Positions 6,844-16,203 are shown, counted from the first letter of the stretch. The stretch is DNA of 64,000 nt from Elusimicrobia bacterium RIFOXYA12_FULL_51_18 (GCA_001800245.1 MGVA01000028.1:22678-86677), one strand, 5' to 3'. Numbers and translations: made by a program. The notes: generated from the letters alone by a model not told the origin.

Positions 6844-8709
6844 ATGACCAGAAAAATATTATTGTTACTGCTTTTAGCACTGCTTCCCGCTTTTGCCGCG
6901 GCCGAAGAGGCCAAAATCCTCGCCTTCAGCGGAAATGTTGAAACACGGAACACTCGCGAAGGCCAATGGGCTCCGGCAACCGTGAATATGGAGATAGCCG
7001 AGGGCGGCGCCGTACGCACCGGCGCCGATGGTTCCGCTGCGTTGCTTCTGCCTAACAAATCCAAGGTGTGGATCAAAGAATCATCCAACCTGGAACTGGA
7101 GCAGCGTCAGACCTTCGCCTCACGCCTTGCCTTGGTGTTCGGCAGGATGAAGGTGCGCGTGCCGCATCTTATGAGAAAAGAAAGATTTGAGGTCAGGACC
7201 CCGGCCGCGGTCTGCGCCGTCAGGGGCACGGAATTCACCGTGAATACCAATGAGGCGGGCGCCATGGACATCAACGTCCTATATGGAGAGGTTAAACTTA
7301 GCTTCGTGGTTCCGCCCGAAAAAGGCAAGGCCGAGCTTTATATAGCTCAGGGCCGCAACCTGACGCTGGAAGAGAAAGGCAAGCCCGGCAAATTGGCCAT
7401 GATGACCGCCGAACAGGAGAAGTCTTCGCTTGAGAGCTGGAATCCCGGCCTTTCGCCCGCGGAACGCGGGAAAGACCTGAAAGAAAAGGAAAATGACCGT
7501 GCCCAGATACGTGAATTCGCCAAAGTCACCAACGGCACCGAAAGCTCGGTGAAAAACTTTCTTAACACGGTAAAGGAATCCGATATCGAGGCCGGCAGGA
7601 CCCTCAAGGATATACACGGGAATGTGGTGCGCGTGGCCCAATTCCTGATGCGCCCTCATTCCGACGAAGTGCAGTTCGTCAATTTGGTCAAGCGGGCGTC
7701 GTATAACGCTATAAATAATAATTCGGTCAACGGCGGCTTCAATTATAACGGCGGTTCCGTGGGCAACAGGCTTGACTATGTTCAGATGATCATGAATTTC
7801 AACCAGGATCTGCCCCAGAGCATAGAGGAATGGCCCGGTTTCTTCAATGGTAATTCCGTCAAGCCGGACTGGGCTTCTTTTGTGACGGCTAATAAGACCA
7901 GGACCAGCGAGATATTCTTTATAGCGTCGCTTTATAAATACGAGGCCGCGCGGGATGAACTCATTAATAACAGCGAAGTCCTGAATCTTGCCCTGAACGC
8001 CGCTAACGGCGGTGACAGGGAAGTGCTGGTGACCGGTGTGCTGAAGAATGAAACGGGCGCCAACGGAGTATCGGCTGTGGACGGCCTGGACCGGATTTCA
8101 AGGATACAGGTAAAGGATAACGGTCTCACAGACGGCAAGCTCAAATACACCGCTGATAACAGCAATGTCAACGGCGGGCTTAGCAACGTCGTTTGGGCTA
8201 TGAGGCTGGACCAGGAAGCCATGGATGCCATGGACAATCTAGGGGCCAATTCCGCAAACGGTATTTTTACCAGCTATGAAAAGAAAGGCGACCCCAATAT
8301 CTCCAACTATTCCGCAAACGCCTTTCTTGTAGGCAATTGCGCGGGACAAGTCGGTTGCACCGGGACCAACGACGTGTTTTGGTTCGCCAACGAATCCTAT
8401 GTTATAAATAACGAGGGTTCGCTGCAGAAAGGCGATGATCTAGTCAATTCTTCATTGGACCCGTTCAGCATATTTAAGAACGTGGCCGGTGAGTCGATAA
8501 TGTCGATTAAGAGTTCCGTTAGCGGTTGGGCCGAGCGGACAGGCTGGACCTCCAATGCCGCCGTCAAGAACGATATAAGCAACACCGATTATTTCGCGTA
8601 CGGCAATCGCGGGGCGAACGGAACCAATATAGATGTGGTGTTCATCCCCGACCTGCTCATGGCCGCGGTGCAGAGAATGCTGCCGGCCATAACCAAACTA
8701 AAGGATTAA
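6844..8709 (+). CDS. Secreted FecR-domain protein, cassette 1
   Basis: A 621-residue protein with a clear signal peptide ('ILLLLLLALLPAFAAA', cleavage near 20). Residues about 24-150 form a FecR domain: 'ILAFSGNVETR', 'GGAVRTGADGSAALLL', and the hallmark 'FEVRTPAAVCAVRGTEF' (115-131). The rest is an unrecognised region rich in Asn and Gly. Classical FecR proteins relay signals to an ECF sigma factor from the inner membrane; this one has no transmembrane anchor beyond the signal peptide and no sigma gene nearby, so that role is unlikely. It resembles the protein at 44838-46517 beyond the FecR domain: 'NVVRVAQFLMRP' here matches 'ERVRLEQYIVRP' there, and 'VINNEGSL' matches 'IVNDEGQV'. It is followed after 18 bp by a small envelope protein, likely one operon. 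Confidence 0.85.
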   Translation: MTRKILLLLLLALLPAFAAAEEAKILAFSGNVETRNTREGQWAPATVNMEIAEGGAVRTGADGSAALLLPNKSKVWIKESSNLELEQRQTFASRLALVFGRMKVRVPHLMRKERFEVRTPAAVCAVRGTEFTVNTNEAGAMDINVLYGEVKLSFVVPPEKGKAELYIAQGRNLTLEEKGKPGKLAMMTAEQEKSSLESWNPGLSPAERGKDLKEKENDRAQIREFAKVTNGTESSVKNFLNTVKESDIEAGRTLKDIHGNVVRVAQFLMRPHSDEVQFVNLVKRASYNAINNNSVNGGFNYNGGSVGNRLDYVQMIMNFNQDLPQSIEEWPGFFNGNSVKPDWASFVTANKTRTSEIFFIASLYKYEAARDELINNSEVLNLALNAANGGDREVLVTGVLKNETGANGVSAVDGLDRISRIQVKDNGLTDGKLKYTADNSNVNGGLSNVVWAMRLDQEAMDAMDNLGANSANGIFTSYEKKGDPNISNYSANAFLVGNCAGQVGCTGTNDVFWFANESYVINNEGSLQKGDDLVNSSLDPFSIFKNVAGESIMSIKSSVSGWAERTGWTSNAAVKNDISNTDYFAYGNRGANGTNIDVVFIPDLLMAAVQRMLPAITKLKD

Positions 8710-8727
8710 AAGGACCAGAGGAATTTA

Positions 8728-9471
8728 ATGAAAAAACTGATATCTACGTTGACGGTTCTCTTGTGCCTGAACGGCATATCTTTCGCGGCAATAGATTGGG
8801 AATCCAAGGGGATGCAGATGGCCGGCGAAATAGTGGCTAACCCTTCCGCTTTCTTCTACGACTTCCAACAGGACCTGGAAGGCACCACCCCGCTGCCGCC
8901 CGGAAAAGCGTTCAGCGTCCAGACGGGGCTGTTCCCGACGCTTATCCCGATGACGTATCTTAACCTGTCCGGCAAATACCGCCTGCACGCCGAAGGCCGC
9001 ATAGCCCCCGGCGTGCCGCAGGTGGATCTTATCGGGGGATATTGCGACATGATGGCGGCCAAGATGGCGGTCAAGGATTCAGATACCATAGACAGCGCCA
9101 AACTCAACGGCTATTATATGGGCGCCATACTCAGTTCCTCGGTCAGCCCCAAGATCCGCACCTTCTGGGGTTACAAGCGTTCCGTGCTGGGGGCAAAAAT
9201 AGAATTCACGCCCGGCAATGAACTGGACCTTCTGGGCACCAAGATCGGAAATATCGATACGGGTTTTAAAGATGACTTCCTTATGGCCGGCATTGAGACG
9301 CCTAAAGGAACCAATAAGGTCTGGAGTATGCAATTGAATTACGGCCTCAGGACCCAGACTTTTTCAACCAAGCTCAGTTGGTCCGGTCGGTTCTTCGAAC
9401 TCGGCCTCAATATTTACCCGGAAGGCGTGTTGGTTTTCCACCCGGTGTGGAATTTCCACGTAAACTTTTAA
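8728..9471 (+). CDS. Exported protein of unknown function, possibly a small beta-barrel
   Basis: A 247-residue protein with signal peptide 'MKKLISTLTVLLCLNGISFA'. The mature part has alternating hydrophobic and polar stretches with aromatic residues ('YRLHAEGRI', 'VWSMQLNYGLRTQTFSTKL') and ends in 'VWNFHVNF', a C-terminal Phe typical of outer-membrane barrels recognised by BamA. No family is recognised. AGAGGAA lies 8-10 bases before the ATG. It is the middle gene of cassette 1 and has no counterpart in cassette 2. Outer-membrane location is inferred from pattern; a periplasmic fold cannot be excluded. Confidence 0.75.
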   Translation: MKKLISTLTVLLCLNGISFAAIDWESKGMQMAGEIVANPSAFFYDFQQDLEGTTPLPPGKAFSVQTGLFPTLIPMTYLNLSGKYRLHAEGRIAPGVPQVDLIGGYCDMMAAKMAVKDSDTIDSAKLNGYYMGAILSSSVSPKIRTFWGYKRSVLGAKIEFTPGNELDLLGTKIGNIDTGFKDDFLMAGIETPKGTNKVWSMQLNYGLRTQTFSTKLSWSGRFFELGLNIYPEGVLVFHPVWNFHVNF

Positions 9472-9510
9472 TCAGGGAAGAGATTACACGGATCATATAG
9501 AGGAAATGGA

Positions 9511-10740
9511 ATGAAAAAAATAATCTTAAGTTTGATAATGACGGCGGCGGTGAACTCATACGCGGCTGTGTCCGAGGATTCAAAGATCTTTACGCCGTAT
9601 TTCGATATGACTCTCCTTGAGGCCGCGTACGTGCCTTCCGAAGGTAATATCTTCAGCGGCGGCAATATCAATACCCAGGTGGGGCTGCTTACCAAGATAA
9701 CGGCGAAGGATTCGGTCTTCGGGCTCTATAATTTCAATTATTCAGGCCCAGCCTTCCAGCCGCAGGACTCAAAACAGTTTACCGACCGCAGTATGTCGCA
9801 CGGCTTTAACTTTGAGTATCGGCGGAGTCTGGGTGAAAAGTTCCGCGTGCGCCCCGGCGTTTCCTATATGACGGATTACGTACGTTCCGGCGCCAACGAG
9901 GCCTGGCAGAACGGTCTTTATAACATGAATTCGAAAGGCGGCCAACTGGCCGCTGATTACAACTTCGACTTCGACCGCAACGGTTTCCTTACCGCCGCCT
10001 ATATGGTAAGAAATATCGCTTTCCCCAACTACACCGACCTTCTCAGGGAATTTCAGAACGCGGATAACACGGCGGAAACTTCCGGGGGCCTTCAGGACCA
10101 GTCGCTTACGCAGTTTTCGCTCCGGCCCAACTGGAACGGGTTTTTCGCGGGATATACCGTTACCCAGCAGAATTATAAGCACCAGATGGTGGTGGACGCC
10201 CACTCGGGGATTTACGGCGCCACCAAGCAGAAGGATAAATCAACCACGTTCGACGGCGGTTTCCGCCAGAAATTGTGGATATTCGACCTGTCCCCTATGC
10301 TTTCTTATACCATGCACCGCTCAAACCAGAATTTTCTGCGCTATAAGAGCGCTTTGGCCACGGGCTTTGCAAACATGGCCGACGGTTCCAACGATATCAC
10401 TATGGTCGCTAAGAACTATGATTATAATGAGCTGACTTTCAGCGTTCCCGTGGATCTGAATGTCACCGGTAAATGGGCCATCGGCGGCTCCATAAATGTG
10501 ATCAGGCGGGCTTATACGGATCGCGGCGCCAGGGATGTGGATAATAACTACACGGTCGCCAAGCAGAAGAACCTCATGAGCACGCTCACCGGCAGTATCC
10601 GCAAGCGGATGAACGACGTCGCCACGATGCGCCTCTTCTATTCGCTGGTCGTTGCCTCTTCCAATAATAAGTTTGAAAAATATATGCCGTCCAATTACAC
10701 GGGCAACAGTATCGGCGTCGCATATCAGTTGTCGTACTAA
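9511..10740 (+). CDS. Putative outer-membrane beta-barrel protein, cassette 1
   Basis: A 409-residue protein with signal peptide 'MKKIILSLIMTAAVNSYAA'. The body consists of many amphipathic strands with paired aromatics and ends 'SIGVAYQLSY', a C-terminal Tyr in the position of the usual barrel signature. It resembles the 425-residue protein at 46553-47830: 'FTPYFDMTLL' against 'ITPYYNASLM', 'NEAWQNGLYN' against 'DEAWGDGLFD', 'NIAFPNYTDL' against 'NIRFHNYTSL'. Both follow a FecR-domain gene. No characterised porin family is recognised. GAGGAAA precedes the start, and a strong terminator follows 45 bp after the stop, ending the operon. Role unknown; a partner or exporter for the FecR protein is speculative. 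Confidence 0.8.
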   Translation: MKKIILSLIMTAAVNSYAAVSEDSKIFTPYFDMTLLEAAYVPSEGNIFSGGNINTQVGLLTKITAKDSVFGLYNFNYSGPAFQPQDSKQFTDRSMSHGFNFEYRRSLGEKFRVRPGVSYMTDYVRSGANEAWQNGLYNMNSKGGQLAADYNFDFDRNGFLTAAYMVRNIAFPNYTDLLREFQNADNTAETSGGLQDQSLTQFSLRPNWNGFFAGYTVTQQNYKHQMVVDAHSGIYGATKQKDKSTTFDGGFRQKLWIFDLSPMLSYTMHRSNQNFLRYKSALATGFANMADGSNDITMVAKNYDYNELTFSVPVDLNVTGKWAIGGSINVIRRAYTDRGARDVDNNYTVAKQKNLMSTLTGSIRKRMNDVATMRLFYSLVVASSNNKFEKYMPSNYTGNSIGVAYQLSY

Positions 10741-10784
10741 CGGCGGAAAATATACTTTAGCAACAGCGTTTTTAAGGAAAATAA

Positions 10785-10815
10785 AAAGGTCCGGGCTTCC
10801 CCCGGGCCTTTTTTT
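10785..10815 (+). terminator. Rho-independent terminator of cassette 1
   Basis: AAAGGTCCGGG (10785-10795) pairs with CCCGGGCCTTT (10801-10811), 11 bp with one G-T wobble and a 5-nt loop, followed by a run of Ts to 10815. Confidence 0.93.
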
Positions 10816-11065
10816 ATCTAGGCGTTGCCAATGCTTACGCAGGTGCCGTTTCAGGCACAAGCCTATGGCAGTGCCGTAACAGGGCCTATGGCCATTAAAC
10901 GGCCTGTGTGCCTCAGACGGCCAATGGGGCAACCAGTCAGGCACGGTATGCCGCCAATAATGATATAATTACATTAATAGGCGGAACGCTACCGGGTGGC
11001 ATGACAGAGATATAAGATTTGGCGTACATACGAAGCTGCCTGGCCTCCTATCGTCCGGCTGTCTC
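10816..11065. other. Non-coding stretch between cassette 1 and the MITE-like element
   Basis: No convincing gene. Several short hairpins occur: GTGCC/GGCAC around 10840-10855, GGCC-tat-GGCC near 10875-10890, and GGCC/GGCC near 10900-10922. No known riboswitch consensus is recognised. An extended -10 motif sits at 10961-10969. Confidence 0.4.
10961..10969 (+). promoter_or_regulatory. Extended -10 promoter element (TGATATAAT)
   Basis: A perfect TGnTATAAT extended -10; no good -35 is present 17 bp upstream. A start near 10976 would give a leader of about 290 nt before smc that runs through the MITE-like element, or a separate small RNA. Confidence 0.35.
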
Positions 11066-11234
11066 TAGGAGTCTGTCCGACATAAGGCTTTCATGACGAA
11101 ATTGCCGATTTTGAAGCCGAGCCGAAGCAACGCGAAACGAGCAGGCTCCAATGAACCTGTAAGTTGAGCGGTGCGATGGCGTAGGCAAAAAGCGGCAATT
11201 GCAGACGAAATTGCTTATGTCGGACAGGCTCCTA
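11066..11234. mobile_element. MITE-like element, 169 bp, upstream of smc
   Basis: The termini are inverted repeats of 21 bp with one mismatch (11066-11086 and 11214-11234), reading TAGGAGTCTGTCCGACATAA at the left. Both ends carry TA, which fits the TA target duplication of IS630/Tc1-mariner-type elements. Internal sub-terminal sequences also pair partly (GACGAAATTGC occurs near both ends). No ORF of useful size is inside, so it would be non-autonomous. Family assignment is an inference. Confidence 0.7.
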
Positions 11235-11263
11235 TATAAACTATATAACCTTGGGGAATCCTA

Positions 11264-14200
11264 ATGTATTTGAAGGCCATTGAGATCTACGGTTTTAAAT
11301 CATTTGCCAATAAGGTCAAGCTGCCGCTCAAGCCTGGCATCACCTGTATCGTGGGCCCCAACGGCTGCGGTAAATCGAACGTGGTGGATTCGCTTAAATG
11401 GTGCATAGGCGAAATGTCATGGAAATCGCTTAGGCTGCCTTCCATGATGGATGTCGTATTCGCCGGCACCGCAAAACGCCAACAGCTGAATATGGCCGAA
11501 GTGGCCATGACTTTCGACAACGAGTCCCGCAAACTTCCGCTGGATTTTAGCGAGGTCACGGTCACCCGCAAGATCTACCGCTCCGAAGAATCCGAATATT
11601 TTATCAACAAGGTGCAGTGCCGCCTAAAAGACATTCGTGAAATGTTCCTGGATACCGGCATAGGCACGGACGGCTACGCCATTATAGACCAGGGCGAGGT
11701 TGAATATGTCCTGTCCGCCAGCCCCGAAGAGCGAAGAGAACTTTTCGAGGAAGCGGCCGGCGTATCCAAATACAAGGCCAAGCGCGAAGAAGCGTTAAGG
11801 CGCCTTGAAAAAGTGGACGCCGACCTTGCCCGCCTGGCCGACGCCGCGGCCTTGATAGACGAGCAGATCAAAAAGTTGGACACCGAGGCTAAGCGCGCCC
11901 GCACCCAGCAGAAATACAAGGAAGAGCTCACCTCGGCCGAAGTTTCCATGCTGGTCAAGGAGATCTCGGGATTTAACTTCGAAGCGGAAAAAGAGAACGC
12001 CGCCCTTGAGCCGGTGCAGAAGGAACTTGCCGAAACCGCCGCCGCCATAACAGCACTGGAAGGCGAACTGGCGGCCATGAATTTGACCCTTACCCAGAGG
12101 CAGGAAGAGGAACGGGTCCTGAACGAGGCTATAGCGGCCATAAAATTCGAAAAGGTGCGCCTTGAAGGCACCATTGTGCATAACGGCGAACTCTCCGCGG
12201 AAGTGGCCGACCGGAGCCGGGCGCTGGAAGCCTCCGCGAAGAGGAACGAGGAAGCCATCGCCGGTTCCGCTCCGCGCATAGAAGAGGCCAAGGCGGCCCT
12301 GACCAACAGCGAAGCGGGTTTGGGCGCGCTTAAAAACGATTATGAGAGCGGTCTGGCGGAACTTGCGAAGATAGATCAGGAAATGAGCGTTGCGGACGCT
12401 TCCGCCGCCGCCATTGATAAGGATATTACCGCCGCCCTGCAGAGCGAAATGGAGCTCTCCGGAGAGATCGCTTCCACCGGTTCAAGTATAGGCCACCATA
12501 AGGAAAATATATTCAGCCTCAAAAAAGATCTGGAGGGCCTCAACGCCCGCCGTGCCGAGATAGAGGCAAGGATCTCGGCCATCCGCGCCCGTCTTGCCGA
12601 GGGGGAAGCCGCCCTGAACTCGGAAAAGACCCGCCTCACGGAGACCGTGAACGCCAGGGACGGGTTCTCCGTCCGCATGGGCGAGATAGATAAACGGCTG
12701 AGCGGCCTCAATGCCGAGAAAACCGGCGCCCGCGGGCGTCTGGAAGCTATTTTAGCCCAGGGTGAGAAAGATTCCTACTGGGTGGGCATTAATAGCGTGC
12801 TCAATTCCGGCGTTTCCGGCATCCGCGGCACCTTGCGGCATCTGTTGACCGTAAAAAAAGAGGACAGGCTGGCCGTTGACGAGGCTTTGGGCCGCTTTAT
12901 GGACGCCGTGGTATGCGATAATTCCGGGTGCGCCCAGGAAGCCATCACCTATCTTAAACACCTTGGCAAAGGCCGCTGCCGCTTCATTCTGCTGGACCGG
13001 GTCGGCGCCGCCGGAGCGCCTTCCGCCTGGGAACTGCCTAATGCCGTTAAGATAATGGAGAAGATCTCCTGCGCGCCCGAATACGAAAGCGCTATCAACT
13101 ATTTGCTGGGCGGAGTTTACGCTTACGGCGGTTCTGTTATGGGCTCTTTCTGGGTTTCGGGCGGCGTTGAGGAAGTTACCTCCAACGAACCTTACTGGGA
13201 AGAGGAAGGGGAGTTGAAGGAAAAGATACACGGCTATGAGGAAGAGGAAGCAAGGCTTGCCGCCGAAAGGATAGAAGTAGCGGCCAAACTCGCTGAAACT
13301 TCCACCCTGGCCGCCGCGCTGGAAGAGAAAATAAACGCCCTTAACCTGGATTTCCACCGCGCGCAGGTGGAGCTTGAGAACGCCGAAAGCGAGGGCGGTA
13401 TAAACTCGCAAAACATGGATTTCACCGCCGCCGAGACGGCCAAAGCCGAAAGCACGCTGGCCGAGTCTGAAAACAGGCTCTCCGGATTGAGCGCAAGGCT
13501 TGAAGAGGCCCGCAAGGCGTCCGAGGGCAAGAAAACTGAAATGGCAGCTCTGGCCGACAGGAAAGGCGCGCTGCATGCCGCTCACTCCAAAGCAAATGAA
13601 GATATCGGCGCCAGGAAAGCAAATCTTGACAATCATCAGACGAACCTGGAACTCAGGAAAGAAGAAGCCGTCCGTCTGGAAGCCGAGCTTGCCACCCGGT
13701 ACGCCGAGCGCGAACATTCCGCCATCCGCCTGAAAGAGCTGGCCGGGCGCGCCGTACAGTTAGCCGCGGAGAGTTCGGAAGCCCAAAAACGCCTTATGGA
13801 AGTCATGAGCGAATTGGCGGAGAAAGAGATACTGGAAAAGCAGATGTCCGGGGATCTCTACGCGCTCAGAAACGATTACAGCCGGCTTAACATAAATCTC
13901 AATGATTCAAAGGAATTAAGCTCCGAGGGTGAAAAGAAGCGCTACGGGATAGAATTGAAGATAAACACTCTAAAAACGCGCATCGAGGATCTTACCAAAC
14001 GACTTAACGAGGAATGGAATCTCTGCCTTGAAGACGCCAGGGAAAAATTCGGCGCGGTGGAAGTGGACGCCGAACGGGTTAAGTTCCTGCGTAAACGCCT
14101 GGAGAGCATGGGCGCGGTGAATATGACGGCGCCGGAGGAATACGACGCTCTTATCAACCGCTTCAACTTTATGAATTCCCAAGTGGAGGATCTTAACAAG

Positions 14201-14755
14201 GCCAAGGCGGACCTGCGTTCGGCCATCGCTAAAATAAACGAGACCACCCGTGAGAACTTTAAGCTGACTTTCGACAAGGTGCAGGTGCACTTCAAGCAGA
14301 TCTACGGCCTGCTTTTCAACGGCGGCGAGGCAAATCTGATATTGACGCAGCCGGAAAACATACTAGAGACCGGAGTGGAGATACTTGCCCACCCGCCCGG
14401 CAAAAAACTTGTGAGCATCTCCCAGTTGTCCGGAGGAGAAAAAGCCCTCACGGCGCTGGCGCTGTTGTTCAGCTTCTTCTGCGTCAATCCTTCTCCCTTC
14501 TGCGTGATGGATGAGGCCGACGCTCCGCTGGACGAGGCCAACGTGGAACGTTTCGTGCGCTTGCTGCGTGAATTCTCGGGCAGCACGCAGTTTATCGTCA
14601 TTACCCATAATAAGCGCACCATGGAGGCCGCGGATGTGCTTTACGGCGTGACCATGGAGGAGATGGGCGTTTCCAAGCTCATTTCCGTGGACCTTAGAAA
14701 AGCCTCGGCGATGACCGAAAATACCGGAAAAGTGAAGGCCCAGGTAGGGGCATAG
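11264..14755 (+). CDS. smc: Chromosome segregation protein SMC
   Basis: An 1163-residue protein of normal SMC length. The N-terminal ATPase half has Walker A 'GPNGCGKS' at 31-38. Two long coiled coils (about 170-490 and 650-930) flank a hinge ('GVSGIRGTLRHLL...GRCRFILLDR' region, about 510-630). The C-terminal half has the ABC signature 'LSGGEKA' at 1055-1061 and Walker B 'FCVMDEADAPLDE' around 1079-1091. SMC with ScpAB condenses and separates chromosomes; scpA and scpB are not in the window. A GGGGA motif 7 bp before the ATG supports the start. The -35/-10 nearest the gene may be formed by the right end of the adjacent MITE-like element. Confidence 0.98.
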   Translation: MYLKAIEIYGFKSFANKVKLPLKPGITCIVGPNGCGKSNVVDSLKWCIGEMSWKSLRLPSMMDVVFAGTAKRQQLNMAEVAMTFDNESRKLPLDFSEVTVTRKIYRSEESEYFINKVQCRLKDIREMFLDTGIGTDGYAIIDQGEVEYVLSASPEERRELFEEAAGVSKYKAKREEALRRLEKVDADLARLADAAALIDEQIKKLDTEAKRARTQQKYKEELTSAEVSMLVKEISGFNFEAEKENAALEPVQKELAETAAAITALEGELAAMNLTLTQRQEEERVLNEAIAAIKFEKVRLEGTIVHNGELSAEVADRSRALEASAKRNEEAIAGSAPRIEEAKAALTNSEAGLGALKNDYESGLAELAKIDQEMSVADASAAAIDKDITAALQSEMELSGEIASTGSSIGHHKENIFSLKKDLEGLNARRAEIEARISAIRARLAEGEAALNSEKTRLTETVNARDGFSVRMGEIDKRLSGLNAEKTGARGRLEAILAQGEKDSYWVGINSVLNSGVSGIRGTLRHLLTVKKEDRLAVDEALGRFMDAVVCDNSGCAQEAITYLKHLGKGRCRFILLDRVGAAGAPSAWELPNAVKIMEKISCAPEYESAINYLLGGVYAYGGSVMGSFWVSGGVEEVTSNEPYWEEEGELKEKIHGYEEEEARLAAERIEVAAKLAETSTLAAALEEKINALNLDFHRAQVELENAESEGGINSQNMDFTAAETAKAESTLAESENRLSGLSARLEEARKASEGKKTEMAALADRKGALHAAHSKANEDIGARKANLDNHQTNLELRKEEAVRLEAELATRYAEREHSAIRLKELAGRAVQLAAESSEAQKRLMEVMSELAEKEILEKQMSGDLYALRNDYSRLNINLNDSKELSSEGEKKRYGIELKINTLKTRIEDLTKRLNEEWNLCLEDAREKFGAVEVDAERVKFLRKRLESMGAVNMTAPEEYDALINRFNFMNSQVEDLNKAKADLRSAIAKINETTRENFKLTFDKVQVHFKQIYGLLFNGGEANLILTQPENILETGVEILAHPPGKKLVSISQLSGGEKALTALALLFSFFCVNPSPFCVMDEADAPLDEANVERFVRLLREFSGSTQFIVITHNKRTMEAADVLYGVTMEEMGVSKLISVDLRKASAMTENTGKVKAQVGA

Positions 14756-14853
14756 TCCGGAGAGCCTGGCAGATGTAGGAAAGGATGGCCGCGCTCAATT
14801 TCTTAAGTCGGAGATTCCTGTCGGTCTAGGTTTTATTTTCTCCCAAAAAACAT

Positions 14854-15588
14854 ATGATCTACGGAGTGTTTTCGGATGTCCATGCCAACCATGAGGCGCT
14901 TAAAGCGGTGCTGGCTTTTTTTTATAAAAATAAGGTAGAGCGGTTCATCTGCTGCGGGGATCTGGTTGGGTACGGCCCCCAGCCTTCCGAATGCGTGCGC
15001 GAAATCATGAAACTGCCGCACGTATCCATAGTTCTGGGGAACCATGACGCCGCGCTGACCGGCAAGATGGAGATGCGCTGGTTCAACTCCAACGCCTCGG
15101 CGGCTATTGAATTCGCGCGAAAGCGTCTTTCCGGCGCCGAGCTGGCTTATCTGGCGGCCCTGCCTGAAATGGTTAAGACGGAGGATTTCAGCCTGGTCCA
15201 TGGTTCCCCCAGGAAACCGCTTACCGAATATCTGCTGAGCGGCGCCCAATTTTCGGAAAATCTGGAGCATTGGGCGGCTTCGCCTTGTTTTATCGGCCAC
15301 AGCCATATGCCGGTCTATTTCCGGCAGAGTTCCGGCGTTCCGCCTGAAACCGATTTCCTCCTGCCCATGGCTAAAGTCCTCATGTCCGGAGTGCGCTATA
15401 TGATAAATCCGGGATCGGTGGGACAGCCGCGCGACGGCAACCCGCGCGCCGCCTGCGGGCTTTTTGACCAGGAGAAAAATACTTTCGAGATTTTTCGCGT
15501 GGATTATGACGTTGCAAGAGTGCAGGAACTGATGAAAACCAATGGCCTGCCGCAGATGCTGATGGAACGGCTGGCTTTCGGGTTGTAA
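14854..15588 (+). CDS. Calcineurin-like metallophosphoesterase (YfcE/MJ0936-like)
   Basis: A 244-residue cytosolic phosphoesterase. All five metal-binding blocks are visible: 'SDVHANHEAL' (Asp8, His10), 'CGDLVGYGP' (Asp36), 'LGNHDAA' (Asn63, His64), 'VHGSPR' (about 135-140) and 'IGHSHMP'. The family hydrolyses phosphodiesters or phosphoproteins with two metal ions; the substrate of this member is unknown. It lies about 100 bp after smc on the same strand, but the gap and lack of a visible Shine-Dalgarno leave operon status open. 15589-15726 downstream holds a small hairpin (CCGACA/TGTCGG) and no gene. Confidence 0.9.
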   Translation: MIYGVFSDVHANHEALKAVLAFFYKNKVERFICCGDLVGYGPQPSECVREIMKLPHVSIVLGNHDAALTGKMEMRWFNSNASAAIEFARKRLSGAELAYLAALPEMVKTEDFSLVHGSPRKPLTEYLLSGAQFSENLEHWAASPCFIGHSHMPVYFRQSSGVPPETDFLLPMAKVLMSGVRYMINPGSVGQPRDGNPRAACGLFDQEKNTFEIFRVDYDVARVQELMKTNGLPQMLMERLAFGL

Positions 15589-15726
15589 AAATAGCGAATT
15601 GCGCGGATAAGCGGCGAATGGGACTGCTAACCGACAACAGCTGATCCGTGGCTGTCGGGAACCGTTTGCGGCGGTCAATTATAAAGTCTGCGGGCCGGGA
15701 CAGAATTAAGGAATTTTTGTTTATTT

Positions 15727-16110
15727 ATGAATATACATATACTTATAGTGGACGATGATAAGAATTTTATAGACACTCTTGAGGACGGGCTCAAGCTGAA
15801 AAACGTGAACGTGGAAATAACCGTGGCTAAATCGGCGCGCGAGGCCATAGAAGAGCTTGCTAAAACCGTTCCTTCCCTGATCATTCTGGACGTGCAGCTG
15901 CCGGATATGCACGGGGTGGAGTTCATGCGCACCATCAGGGATACGGCGCGGTTTGAAAAAGTGCCGGTTATCTTTATCTCCGCCAAATATACCGAGCCGG
16001 CGGACCGCTCGGAGGCTATGCTGGCGGGCGGGGGGTCTTTCTTCTCAAAGCCGGTGGATATCGACGAGCTTTGGACCGAGATAAAATATCTGCTTGACAA
16101 AAAAAAATAA
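15727..16110 (+). CDS. Single-domain response regulator (CheY-like receiver)
   Basis: A 127-residue receiver domain without output module. Key residues: 'DDD' at 9-11, phospho-acceptor Asp55 in 'LIILDVQLPD', Ser85 in 'VIFISAK', Lys108 in 'FFSKPVD'. Related in type to the receiver at 3492-3863 but clearly divergent, so not a recent duplicate. No kinase is adjacent. The trxA promoter overlaps its 3' end. Partner and output are unknown. Confidence 0.93.
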   Translation: MNIHILIVDDDKNFIDTLEDGLKLKNVNVEITVAKSAREAIEELAKTVPSLIILDVQLPDMHGVEFMRTIRDTARFEKVPVIFISAKYTEPADRSEAMLAGGGSFFSKPVDIDELWTEIKYLLDKKK

Positions 16111-16122
16111 GTCTTATAGTAT
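16094..16122 (+). promoter_or_regulatory. Promoter for trxA overlapping the receiver gene's 3' end
   Basis: Consensus TTGACA at 16094-16099. Candidate -10s are TATAGT (16115-16120, 15-bp spacer) and TAGTAT (16117-16122, 17-bp spacer). The trxA start is about 80 bp downstream, leaving a leader with a good AGGAG. Confidence 0.55.
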
Positions 16123-16203
16123 AAAGAAATTGGGCGGCTGGGAGTGTAACGCTTTATAGCCGCCAAGCCGGCTAGCCGATGACTTCCATTACAGGAGAAT
16201 AAC

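Noticed and set aside
6844-8709. Assignment of the FecR-domain protein as a classical anti-sigma/iron-signal transducer
   Set aside because: No transmembrane anchor after the signal peptide, no N-terminal sigma-binding domain and no sigma or TonB receptor gene nearby.
10741-11263. Possible riboswitch or tRNA upstream of smc
   Set aside because: No cloverleaf, no T-loop motif and no known riboswitch core could be traced; only small unrelated hairpins and the MITE-like element.
12752-13717. Long antisense frame within smc
   Set aside because: Composition shadow of an Ala/Glu/Lys-rich coiled coil on the opposite strand.
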